From contig NC_059351.1 in NCBI RefSeq assembly GCF_019703515.2, forward strand, positions 16,642,001 through 16,706,000: a stretch of DNA of 64,000 nucleotides, written 5' to 3'. Numbering within the stretch: position 1 is the stretch's first letter; every line of letters starts with the position of its first letter. Below, one piece after another: positions 8,754-18,545 of this stretch. A model generated the notes under the pieces. That model saw only the letters and a list, made by a program, of their open reading frames with translations, was not told where the DNA came from and did no database searches. The translations under genes were made by a program, and so were the position numbers. The stretch comes from Myxocyprinus asiaticus. Its lineage: Eukaryota > Chordata > Actinopteri > Cypriniformes > Catostomidae.

Positions 8754-10369
8754 GGCCCCATGTATTCAGATAGAAGACAAAGGCAGGCCTAACACAAGTC
8801 TTAAAACCTAACTCAGCCCCCACACACCATGTCGTGTATCTTACTGATAAAAATCGCGCCAAAATCAAACAAAGGGAGTCCAAAACAGACTACAAATCCA
8901 TGAAGCCTTGCTCACTAAAGGATCGAACTCTCAACTCCTATTGGATGAGGCACACAACAGAACGTCCCTCAAACATGACATCATCAGGAGTTGAAATACC
9001 TCTGAAATGTTTTGTGAGTTGCTTCCAGCGACTTTGTTCACCGAATATAGACGTAGCTCTTTGCTGCTCTCAGGTCCAACCTCGTGGCACAAGGAAGTAA
9101 CGTCCGACTTGAAACTGTAGCCATACAATCTCCATCTCGCTGGACGAGTTGAGATTACTCTGTGTTCAACCGAACACTCTAACGGATCCGAAGGAGACCG
9201 TGAGCAATTCGCATCTTCTCCGTTTGCCTACAGAAGTGAAGAGATTAAAGATTTCTCTTCCATCTTCAATCAAGTCGACATTTCTGAGTTCTCCGCCAGC
9301 CCGCCGAGAATCAACAGCCGTACCGCCCGCCGACAGAGCGAGGAAATGGCCTCCCATCATCACCCGAGCCTCAAGGAACCGGGTCAGAGTTAAAGGACGG
9401 ATGAAAACACATTCTACCTGTGTCCTCATGCGATTCAAGTAAGAGGTTTACGTCTGGGCAGAGATAGAATATTATAGTGTGTTATTCTTGTGTTTCAAGG
9501 TTTTTGCTTGTACAGTTTACGGACCGCCATGTCCGCTCATTATTAATACTCAGGGTATTAATTATCACAAATTTGTTTTGCTGTATTGTGGTCCAACCAA
9601 ATTGGACTGTTGTGCAATTTCGCCATCGCGGGTGAGACAGCAACTGAGTTCATCCATTAAAGAGTCAAATAACGCGGGACTGTTTACGAGCCCCGAAATT
9701 TTATTGACTGCATTGTATTAATTATTAATTGATATTACTGCATAAATAAACTTTTGTTTATATTACAAAGAGAAGTGTTTTGGTTCGTTTTGCCTATGTC
9801 ATGCTGACAGGATGTCAGTGCTCGGATTCAAACCTTCATTCATTGTTTTTTTCCGGAAAATCGATATTCCTCGGATGTCGATTTTCCTAAGAAAACAATC
9901 TAATATTGAGACTGTTTTACTATTTGGTTATTAGTCCCTGATTTCAGGGTGGTGCCCCGTCAATGTTAATCCTTATTAATATTCTATTGATTTTTGATAA
10001 TTGATAATTATCTTTGATGACTGAATTTGAATGATCAATAAGCTAGTGTTAATTTTAATTAATGTTTCATCGATGTTAACAATTAACGATTATCTTTGAT
10101 AACTGTTGATTTAAAGGATTTAAAAAGCTAACACTGATTCTCATCAGTGTTCTATTGATTTTAATAATTAATAATTATCTTTGATAATTATTAATTATTG
10201 CTAATAACCAAACTTGCTCCTAAACGTAGCACACTACATTTACTGGAGCCCCATATGAGGTTTTAATGAGTTAGATTCAATTGATTAATTTAAATATTGA
10301 TTAATAACTACAGAAATAATTATTAATTATTTCTGATAGTAACACTGATCTAAACAACCAGTAAAGCCC

Positions 10370-10373
<4 letters not shown>
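8749..10373 (+). mobile_element. LTR-like element, copy 1 (possible solo LTR)
   Basis: It begins TGTTGGGCCCCATG and ends AAAGCCCTACA, giving short inverted TG...CA ends. It is homologous over its whole length to 42307-44306 on the - strand, which has about 375 additional internal bases (around 42990-43380) missing here. (TA)n flanks both sides; tatat could be the target duplication. An AATAAA signal lies near 9745. Between 9965 and 10200 three degenerate AT-rich units of roughly 80 bp carry ataattatctttgat. No gag or pol is attached. A solo LTR is the best fit; a DNA transposon with short inverted ends is not excluded. Confidence 0.6.
8931..9438 (-). other. Antisense ORF of LTR-like element, copy 1 (broken in two)
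   Basis: Two - strand frames (9166-9438 and 8931-9128) encode CVFIRPLTLTRFLEARVMMG... and YGYSFKSDVTSLCHE..., matching one continuous 150-codon frame in copy 2 at 43675-44127. A frameshift near 9130-9170 separates them. No known domain is recognised. It runs antisense to the LTR orientation, so it may be non-coding. Confidence 0.3.

Positions 10374-10430
<57 letters not shown>
10374..10430. repeat. (TA)n microsatellite at right edge of LTR-like element
   Basis: About 28 TA units starting exactly at the end of the LTR-like element. Confidence 0.95.
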
Positions 10431-10432
<2 letters not shown>

Positions 10433-12082
10433 CACAATTTCTAACACTTTTGGAACAAATTTCACAATTTTCTAATACATCTTAGACATTTTTTCAAAGC
10501 GTAGCAAATGCTGGCCATTAGTGTTCAAACTTTACCCTTACTGCTTGTAATAAATTATTTATACCTTAGTGTATTGAATTGTGCAACTTCCACACACACA
10601 TACACACACACAAAAAAGTGCAATTTTATAACCCTAAATGCCTCTATTTGAGTCAATGTTACATAAATTATTTCAGTTTATGTTATGACTAAAACCCAAA
10701 TGTCAATCCAGCTTAAGTTGAACGTTGTATGTAACCCACAATATTCCTTAGATTTATTCTTTGGAAGGAAAATGGAAAAAGGTAATATCAGCACAATCTT
10801 AATTCCTTAGGAAGCTAATGAACTCACACTAGCACTGCAATGAAGTGAAAGTCAGCATGTGCGAACTGTGTGATACATTTCTTTTATAAAAAAGCTGTAA
10901 TTACGCTAATGTTAGTCCTTTAGTGCCAACACTGACACTCCATGTCTCTGCTGTTACAGTGACAGAGTGGGGGATAATGAAACAGTGTGAAAAGCACTCT
11001 TGGGCCATTGTTAACTCTACACTGTCTCACTGAAGGGATTTTCAGCCAGTTTAGGGCTAGAAAGGACAGAGCCTCCACAGCTAAAGTGGAGAGGCAGAGG
11101 AGTCAAGAGATTTTAGCCCTCTCCTCAGCTATATTATAGCTCTACTTATTTTAATTTGCATGAGGACAAGTGGCCCTACATTACACTTCATTGAAACACA
11201 GTGAGAGCTGTGGAGAGAGAGACAGAGGAGCTAGCACATTATGTGGTTTCAGCTAAACGATGATGTCAAATGGCAAACAAAGACAGCATGTGTGTGCCGC
11301 AAATGACTCAAGATAATATTTAAGAAATACTGGAACTGGGCATTTGTGAAGTGCACATTGGATTGCTTATTTATGTCGAGGACAAATATTGTTATGGGGC
11401 ATATTGTAATATGCAATGTGTATTATGTTGATATTGGCATAGCCATGGAGGATGATATTACAATCAATTGTGATGACTTTGCAATGAAACGGGGATAGAT
11501 GGAACTAGAAACTGGGGCCTCATTTATAAAACAAACGCATGATCAGATTTGATCCTAAATTCCATCAATTTGATCCTACGTCAAAAGTGAGGAACAAATC
11601 AGGATTTATAAAGGCAGAAACTGATGTGAAAATGTTCTTATGTGTACGTCAACTGAAAAGCATGCATAAAAATTATTTTTGTACTGTATTTTGTATTTTG
11701 ACTTTTGAGTTTATGATTTTTAGTGATGCAAATACTTAAAACTTGCCTACATTTTTTATCAATTCACCCTTAAACCTCTTGTCTGCTGTTATTAAGGACA
11801 TACATAAAAACAAATGATTCTGTCTAAAATGCAGCGCAATCAATGGCAAGAGTGAGCAGAAGAGAAAAGCAGGAAAAGAGCTTGCATGTAGTTTATACAG
11901 AACAAGATTGCCATGTAGACTATGCATGTTTCATAATATGTAAAAGAACATGTAAAACTATTTTTGGAATTAAGGTTTAGCAAGAATATGGATATTGGTT
12001 AAAGAATGATATGGATTTACAGTAAACATGGTTATTGAATGGATTTATTATAGATAATGAAAATATGATGAAAAATATGGAA
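10431..12082. other. Intergenic AT-rich stretch
   Basis: No supported gene. The phrase ggggcctcatttataaaac near 11514 resembles a common fish repeat terminus. The rest shows no terminal repeats or coding potential. The right border is the truncated 3' side of DIRS B. Confidence 0.45.
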
Positions 12083-13485
12083 GTGAGCACAGTCAAGAGG
12101 GCAGTCTTCAAAGAGAGTGCCTTAAGCTCAGCTGACTCCAAAGGCTCAAAGGGAGATCCCTGTAGACCCCGAAGGACTACGGAGAGGTCCCATGAGGGGA
12201 CGAGGCACGGTCTGGAGGGATTCAACCTCCTAGCACCTCTCAGGAACCTGATGATCAAGTCATGCTTCCCCAAATACTTACTACCTACTGCATCATAATG
12301 AGCAGAAATAGCGGATATATACAACTTCAAGGTGGAGGGGGACAGCCGCCCCTCCAGCCTCTCCTGCAGAAAGGAAAGCACTGATCCGACTGCGCATCTC
12401 TGGGGGTCTTCGCATCGGGAAGAACACCACTTAGCGAACAGACACCACTTCAAGGCATACAGGCGCCTCGTAGAGGGAGCCCTAGCCTGCGTGATCGTGT
12501 CTACCACCGCGGGCGGTCGGCCACTTAGGTCTTCCGTGTCCTGTCCAGGGGCCAGGCATGGAGATTCCATGTCTGGGTGGGCCAGTAGAGTGCTACTAGG
12601 ATGATCTGCTCCTCGTCCTCCCTGCCCTTGCACAGGGTCTGTGCAAGGAGGCTCACTGGGGGAAATGCATATTTGCATAGTCCAGGGGGCCAGCTGTGTG
12701 CCAGCACATCTATACCAAGGGATGCCTCGGTCAGGACGTACCAAAGCGGGCAGTGGGAGGATTCCCAGGAAACAAACAGGTCTACCTGTGCTTGACCAAA
12801 TCAACTCCAAATCAGCTGGACCACCTGAGGGTGGGATCTCCACTCTCCCCTGAGGGTAACCTGATGTGACAGCGTGTCCACTGCGGTGTTGAGGTCGCCC
12901 GGGATGTGAGTGGCTCGTAGTGACTTGAGGTGCTGCAGACTCCAGAGGAGGAGATGGCGGGCGAGTTGCGACACGCAATGGAAGTGTAGACTGCCTTGGC
13001 GGTTGATGTATGCTACCATCGCTGTGTTGTCTGTCCGGACCAACGCGTGCTTGCCCTGGATCAACAACCGAAACCTCCACAGGGCGAGCAGTACTGCCAA
13101 CAACTCGAGGCAGTTGATGTGTCAATGCAGCCGCGGGCCAGTCCAGGAGCTGGCGGCTGTGTGCCCATTGCATCTGGCACCCCAGGCCATCTTGGAGGCA
13201 TCTGTTGTAACCACGATGTGCCTGGAGATCTGCTCTAAGGGAACCCCTGCCTGTAGAAATGCAAGGTTGGTCCAAGGGCTGAAGAGGCGGAGACAGATTG
13301 GCATGATGATCATGCGATGTGTCCCGTGTTGCCATGCCCATCTCGGGACTCGAGTCTGAAGCCAGTGCTGAAGCCGTCTCATATGCATCAACCTGAGCTG
13401 AGGATGCTATATGCCCCAGGAGCCTCTGAAAAAGTTTCAGTGGAACCGCTGTTCTCCGTCTGAACACCTTCAGACAGTTCAGCAC
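11977..13485 (-). CDS. Long overlapping frame joining RNase H alternative frame to tyrosine recombinase
   Basis: A 502-codon frame. Residues 1-30 (LNCLKVFRRRTAVPLKLFQ) are the RT thumb, read here because of a 14-base deletion. Residues from about 31 to 320 are the alternative frame over RNase H (PPSPPLESAAPQV, GRVEIPPSGG). From about residue 320 it is the tyrosine recombinase N-terminal domain (VVDTITQARAPSTRRLYALK, RCAVGSVLSFLQE, KHDLIIRFLRGARRLNPS). The last 35 residues are unrelated flanking DNA. It shows that the recombinase frame extends upstream through the RNase H region without a stop, as known for overlapping DIRS ORFs. The catalytic R, HxxR and Y are missing. Confidence 0.55.
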   Translation of the reverse strand: MLNCLKVFRRRTAVPLKLFQRLLGHIASSAQVDAYETASALASDSSPEMGMATRDTSHDHHANLSPPLQPLDQPCISTGRGSLRADLQAHRGYNRCLQDGLGCQMQWAHSRQLLDWPAAALTHQLPRVVGSTARPVEVSVVDPGQARVGPDRQHSDGSIHQPPRQSTLPLRVATRPPSPPLESAAPQVTTSHSHPGRPQHRSGHAVTSGYPQGRVEIPPSGGPADLELIWSSTGRPVCFLGILPLPALVRPDRGIPWYRCAGTQLAPWTMQICISPSEPPCTDPVQGQGGRGADHPSSTLLAHPDMESPCLAPGQDTEDLSGRPPAVVDTITQARAPSTRRLYALKWCLFAKWCSSRCEDPQRCAVGSVLSFLQERLEGRLSPSTLKLYISAISAHYDAVGSKYLGKHDLIIRFLRGARRLNPSRPCLVPSWDLSVVLRGLQGSPFEPLESAELKALSLKTALLTVLTSIFFIIFSLSIINPFNNHVYCKSISFFNQYPYSC

Positions 13486-14785
13486 CGACTGCGCACTCGT
13501 TCGTGAGGCGCAATGTCATCGAGACTGAGTCCAACTCCAAACTGAGAAAAGAGATGCTCTGAACCGGGGAGAGCTTGCTCTTTTCCCAGTTGACCTGAAG
13601 CCCCAGTTGGTTGAGGTGCCGGAGCACGAGGTCCCTGTGTGCGCACAGCAACTCTTGAGAGTGAGCTAGGATTTGCCAGTCATCGAGATAGTTGAGGATG
13701 CGGACGCCCACTTCCCTTAGTGGGGCAAGGGCTGCCTCTGCGACCTTCGTGAAGACTCGAGGGGACAAGGACAGGCCGAAGGGGAGGACCTTGTACTGGT
13801 ATGCCTGGCCTTCGAAGGCAAACCGAATGAAGGGTCTGTGTCGAGGTAAGACCGAGACGTGGAAGTACGCATCCTTCAGGTCTACCGCCGCGAACCAATC
13901 TTGATGCCGAACGCTTGATAGAATGCGTTTTTGCATCAACATCTTGAACGGGAGTCTGTCCAAAGCCCGGTTCAGTACTCGCAGGTCCAGGATTTGTCGC
14001 AATCCACCGCCTTTCTTCGGTACGATGAAGTAAGTGCTGTAGAACCCTTTCTTCATCTTGGCTGGAGGGACAGGCTCTATCACGCCCTTGTGCAGATGGG
14101 TAGCGATCTCCGCACGCAAGGTAGCGGCTTTCTCGCCTTTCACCAAGGTGAAGCAGACGCCGATGAACCTGGGCGGGCACCTGGCGAACTGAATCGCGTA
14201 GCCGAGTCGGACGGTCCAGGTCAGCCATTACGACGGGTTGGAAAGCGCGAGCCACTCGCCCAAACTCCGAGCGAGGGGGACCAAGGGAATGATCACATCA
14301 GACATACCGGCGGGTGGGGCCTTGCAGCGGGGTGGAGCTCGAAGTGCCACGTCAAGGGGATTCGAGCCCCGTGGCCGTGCTGAGTCCAGGGACATCGAAG
14401 CACTTACCTGGCTCCTGCCGCCCACCATAAGATTGGACGAGGAGGGGGGAGGAGGAGTCTTCCCCATAGTCCACCAGACCCAATCCTGTGTGGGCATGTT
14501 TGTGCCACAGCTGGGTGCACAGGAGCGGGGGGACCGCCGCTGGAGTGCCATACCTGCAAAGATGGGACGATGGTCATGATGACGGCCGTGTGCACCGGAC
14601 ATGTGACCCAGGGAACAAGAAAACCGCTCTTTTGTTGAATTTTTGGGTACCGCAGCCTCTTGGACATTCGGCAAGATTAAATGAAAATGAAACAAAAGAT
14701 TATCCTCCCAGCTCTCCACCGGGGGATGGAGTGGTCTGCTCACCAGCTCCAGAAAAGCAGGTCTCCTTGCCCCTGGGTCGCCCAT
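12801..14785 (-). pseudogene. DIRS reverse transcriptase / RNase H
   Basis: Open from 14785 to a TAA at 14228, then in the same frame to about 13500. RT motifs are intact: IVPKKGGGLRQILDLRVLN, WFAAVDLKDAYFHVSVLP with the first catalytic Asp, LPFGLSLSPRVF, and the active-site YLDD (13679-13690). A 2-base deletion near 13500 breaks the thumb. The RNase H part is read in another frame at 13391-12801, with VVTTDASKMAWGA and NCLELLAVLLAL, and a stop at 13119-13121 where copies A and E have Trp. The RT fold is complete enough to type it as DIRS-like. It would copy the RNA into the circular DNA intermediate. Confidence 0.85.
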
Positions 14786-14786
14786 C

Positions 14787-15311
14787 TCAGGGGCGCTTCG
14801 AAGCCTTCCTCAGGTTCTTGGCGGCAGGCTGTGAGACGGGTGGCATCTGCTTCCTGTGCTGGGCTCCACGCCGGGGCCGGGCCACAGAGGTGGGCTGCGA
14901 TGAAATCGGTGTTGTAGTTGCAGGAGGACACCCTTGGCAACGATCAGACGGGGTGCGGGGTCTTGTGCCGCTCTGGGGCAGGATATGTTGTATGGCTTCC
15001 ATCTGCTGCTTCACTGCCGAGAACTGCAGGGAAAAGTCCTTGACAGTGTCGCCGAATAGGCCAACGTGGAAGATGGGGGTGTCAAGGAACAATGACTTGT
15101 CAGCCTCTCGCATCTCAACCAAGTTGAGCCAAAGTTGGTGCTCCTGGACCACCAGGGTGGACATCGCCTGCCCGAGAGACCGTGCCATGACCTTCGTCGC
15201 CCGGAGAGCAAGGTCGGTTGCCGAGCACAGTTCCTGCATCAATCCAAGGTCAGAACTACCCTTGTGCAGTTCTTTTAGCGTCTTGGCTTGGTGTACTTGC
15301 AGGAGAGCCAT
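14787..15311 (-). pseudogene. DIRS gag, C-terminal part
   Basis: A 174-residue frame, MALLQVHQAKTLKELHKG through LDTPIFHVGLFGDTVKDF, ending in a basic tail (PRRGAQHRKQ, KNLRKASKRP). DIRS C has the same sequence at 21774-22090 following its gag start, so this is the second half of gag displaced by a frameshift between about 15312 and 15550. Helical and basic, consistent with an RNA-binding capsid-like protein. No known fold is assigned. Confidence 0.6.
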
Positions 15312-15456
15312 GGTGTGCAGGGTGGAGGTGGCTTATCCAGCGGCACCGTAGGGCTTAGCCGTCAGTGATGATATAAACCTACAGGCCCTGGATGGGAGCT
15401 TCGGGCGTCCGCGCCAGGTGGCGGCGCTCTGCGGACACAAGTGCACCGCGAGCACC

Positions 15457-16245
15457 TTATCCACACAGGGGATAACCAAATACCCCCTGGCCGCTCTGCC
15501 ATCGAGGGTAGCGAGGCCAGGTCCGGGGAGTAAAAGGTGCCTCCCACGATTTTGTCAGCAACTCATGCATTTCCGGGAAGAAAGGAACGGGGGCGGGGCG
15601 GGGCCGTGGGTGGCGCACCAAGCCCAGGAAGCAATTGTCGAGCCACAAGGGTTCAGGGGAGATCGGAGGGTTCCACTCTAGCCTGACACTTGTGGCCGCT
15701 CGTAAAAGCATGTCTGTCATTTCCACGTCGGCCTGGGACTGGGTGACCATTCCCGAAGGAGGAAGCCCAGTTGAAGCCTCTGCATCCGACTGGACGAGCC
15801 CGCTCTCCGATGCTGTGCTTGATAACTCGTCTTCTTCCCGGGCTCCAAACGAGAGGTCAAACTTGCCCTGAGACGAGCCGCCGATCTCATCTGAGCGCCC
15901 AACCGGGGCAAGCAAGCGTGCTGGGGAATGGGAGGTCCGTGGGGGGATACCCGGCGGAGGTGGTCCCATTGAGGTCCCCAAATTGCCCCCAGTGCTAACC
16001 GGCACAGCCTCATACCCGTAGGTAGAAGGACCGAGGCGGGGAGCCGCAAGGGCGGCTTGCTTTCTTGCGAATGCATGCCACGACCGCAACATTGGCATGG
16101 TCATGTTCTCGCAATGAGGACAAGACCCATCCACAAATGATGTCTCCGCGTGGGCAGTGACCAGACACATAAGACAGCGATCGAAGCCGTCAGAAGCGGA
16201 GAGATAATGACCGCAACCAGGAATAACACACAAACGGAAAGGCAT
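15457..16245 (-). pseudogene. DIRS gag, N-terminal part with Cys/His cluster
   Basis: I take the start at MPFRLCVIPGCGHYLSA because DIRS C begins at the same Met after its leader; an upstream in-frame Met at 16294 is less likely. A cluster C-x4-C-x12-C-x2-C-x4-H (CVIPGC...RCLMCLVTAH) within the first 35 residues could bind zinc. It is conserved in DIRS C. The rest is Pro/Ser-rich and acidic (GPPPPGIPPRTSHSPARL, ASESGLVQSDAEAS). A frameshift near the 3' end separates it from the part at 14787-15311. Role in particle formation is by analogy with other retrotransposon gag proteins. Confidence 0.6.
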
Positions 16246-16493
16246 CTTTAAAAAGACATTCCGTTTGTGCCGCTCTTTTAGAAAGAAAATATACACTTTT
16301 TAGAATATACTCTTTTAGTTGTTTCTGCCAAAGCACCCAGGGGTGTTCTCTGCACTCCACAGGGAGAAGCCGCTGAAATGCGCCGTAGAATCCAGCAGAT
16401 GAGGTGAATGAACTTCGCGGATGAATTGAGCTTCAAAGAATAGAACCACTCGGCTCCGAAGAGAAAATCTGAATGAGTGGTTGCATACCAGCT

Positions 16494-16554
16494 CCTTTTA
16501 TATCCGTATGTCCGGGGGAGTGGCATGCAAATTCCACTCGCCAATTCTCATTGG
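16494..16554 (-). promoter_or_regulatory. CCAAT / octamer / TATA promoter module of DIRS B
   Basis: On the - strand: CCAAT (16550-16554), ATTTGCAT octamer (16525-16532), TATAAAAGG (16494-16502). The gag ATG lies about 250 bp downstream. The octamer sits between near-inverted gagtgg/ccactc arms. Confidence 0.65.
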
Positions 16555-16651
16555 CCTTTTTTCAAAAAAAGCAGAGTTGTTTGGGGCTCCCAAGAGTCAC
16601 CCCTAGTGTCACTACATCGACACAACATCGAGTGAGTGACAGATAGGGAAC

Positions 16652-17138
16652 TCTAAGTACAATCCTCACATCACATGGTACATTCAGCACACCTCTCTAT
16701 GTGACCTGCAAAAAGTGATTACTCAAAGAATTAACTGTTTCAAATGTAAATAAATCCATCAATGAATAAATCATTGTCATCAAAACAAAAGGTTCCTTTA
16801 TTATTTCTTAGACCAAGACAGTCAAAATGCTAAGACATCTTGTCAAATGATAGTGTACTCTGAAAGTGTGATAGTTACCCACTATGTAATACTGTCCAAT
16901 TGCTAACGTTGTATATGTAGGCAGCTGAATAGCATTGATGTCAAAAAGTCATGGCACACACTATACTTTCTACAAAACATTTATTCAAACATTTCTCATC
17001 ATTGTATGTACACACTTTACAGCCAACCGAAAATACGTAAAGAAAGCTTGTACAGAAAAAACAAATATATACAACAGCAAAATTCAGGAACTACAATATG
17101 TGCAAGAAAAAAGAAAATATGCTTCAAGTTCATAAACC
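16652..17138. other. AT-rich stretch left of the transposase pseudogene
   Basis: No supported gene. It may include the terminal region of the element carrying the transposase at 17139-18545, but I could not match its ends. Confidence 0.4.
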
Positions 17139-18545
17139 TCATGGGTCTTCAAATCTCTCCTCTCTGTCTGGCCACAACATTTCATCTACATCACACCTGA
17201 TATCCTCCCTTGCAATGCAACAAGGGAAAAATATTTGGCATGATGCAGCCACCCCCTTCACCAATCTGCTGTGATATCCTCACAACCAGCATCCATTGCA
17301 CCCAGTAAGGACAACTGGTCATGAGGACGGTGATCACAGACCTTCCATCTCCATGCAGAAAAGAACTCCTCAATGGGATTTAGGAATGGGGAGTATAGTG
17401 GGAGAAACTCCATCAAAAAACATGGGTTGGCAACAAACTATTCCCTGACTGTGTTTGAACGATGGAAACTTATATTGTCCCAAACTATAACATACGTTGG
17501 CAAGTCATTTCTTACCAACCCCCTCTCATTCTCAGGAATGAGATCCCTGTAAATAGTTTCCAGGAATCTGAGGAGACGTTGTGTGTTATAGGGCCCAATA
17601 ATGGGAATGTGGTACACCATTCCCACATATGATAGCACACATTGTAATGTTCCCCCCATGCTGACCTGGCACATCAACAGTGGCTCAGTGACCAATAATA
17701 TTACAGCCACGTCTCCTGACTTTGGTCAAGTTGAATCCTGCCTCATCAACATACACAAAAATGTGTGGGGATTCATCAGCCTCCAGCTCCATCACTCTCT
17801 ATAAAAGATAGTAAAGCAATTTAGCAATTTAGGAAATAATTTACAGTAGATATTGTAAATCATACAGTTACACATATCCCATATTGTGTAACATATTCTG
17901 CATATACAGGTTGTACTTGTCAATACTGAAAGACAAGGAGATTACAGCACTGTGTAGTGTACAATGATGAATTCTTACCTGTACATACTGGACCTCAGCT
18001 CCTTCACTCTCTCACCACTCCTCTCAAAAGGTACCTTGTAGAGTTGCTTCATTGCAATCTGATTTCTCTTCAGCACTCTATCAATTGTGGAGAGGATGAT
18101 GGTGTTGACATTTTGAAAGATGCCGTCATCTTGTATGACTGCACTTTGAATATTTTTTAGTCTAATAGCATTGTTTGCTATGACTATATTACAAATTTCA
18201 AGTTCTTGTTGAGCAGTGAAAATGTATCTTCTGCCACCACCATGGGGCAGATGCTCAATACTAGACAGAAAATACAGCACAGTAAATTCAATGTATTCTA
18301 CATAAATTCTGAGACATGCATTGGCTAAGTTTACTGGAATACCAGTGTGAAGGAATATTGCAATACAATATTTAATTACACAGCTGTTTTCTCTCCTGAA
18401 TGTCTGGACTACTGATGACACCGTGGACCGGCCCAGATTAGGCTGCACTCTCCGACCAGCCTCTGTCTTTCTCTGGCTCTTCCTCATCCTCTGTGCCCCC
18501 CTCTCCCTCTTACTCTGCCCCTCACCATACCACCCCGCACTCTAA
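17139..18545 (-). pseudogene. IS630/Tc1-superfamily DDE transposase, intron-containing
   Basis: N-terminal basic RGRG-like stretch and helix-turn-helix (GRRVQPNLGRSTVSSVVQTFR), then IEHLPHGGGRRYIFTAQQEL and a second HTH-like part (STIDRVLKRNQIAMKQLYKV PFE region). A canonical intron follows: donor CAG|GTAAGAATTC at 17978 and acceptor TTTTATAG| near 17799. The next exon gives RVMELEADESPH, YVDEAGFNLTK (first Asp), GPYNT, YVIVWDNISFHR (second Asp) and the C-terminus REDIRCDVDEMLWPD. Several stops and frameshifts (17139-17430) destroy the region of the third acidic residue. An odd insertion between 18250 and 18395 may be a second intron (acceptor tttctgtctag). This transposase family is widespread in fish. 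No terminal repeats were delimited. Confidence 0.7.
17799..17978 (-). other. Intron of IS630/Tc1-type transposase
   Basis: GT...AG intron of about 180 bp, donor GTAAGAATTC and pyrimidine-rich acceptor ending TTTTATAG. The flanking exons join YVQ to RVMELEADES. Seen by comparing the conserved protein on both sides. Confidence 0.6.

Larger units (their letters stand above)
12083..16651 (-). mobile_element. DIRS-family retrotransposon B, 3'-truncated
   Basis: The most complete DIRS 5' part in the window, read on the - strand. 5' terminal repeat (16651 inward), promoter (16494-16554), leader, gag (16245-14787), RT/RNase H (14785-12801) and the N-terminal half of the tyrosine recombinase. Homology stops abruptly at about 12083, inside the recombinase at LTSI, where unrelated AT-rich DNA begins. 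There is no 3' terminal repeat, so the catalytic part of the recombinase is lost. Three lesions are clear in RT/RNase H: an in-frame TAA (14228-14230), a 2-base deletion near 13500 and a 14-base deletion near 13395. One Trp-to-TGA change lies at 13119-13121. Confidence 0.85.

Noticed and set aside
14488..15351. 287-codon + strand ORF over DIRS B gag
   Set aside because: Antisense to gag and RT in a GC-rich stretch, Cys/Arg-rich with no domain. The - strand carries the conserved protein. Similar antisense frames at 354-833, 12910-13359, 24870-25433 and 30457-31143 are shadows.
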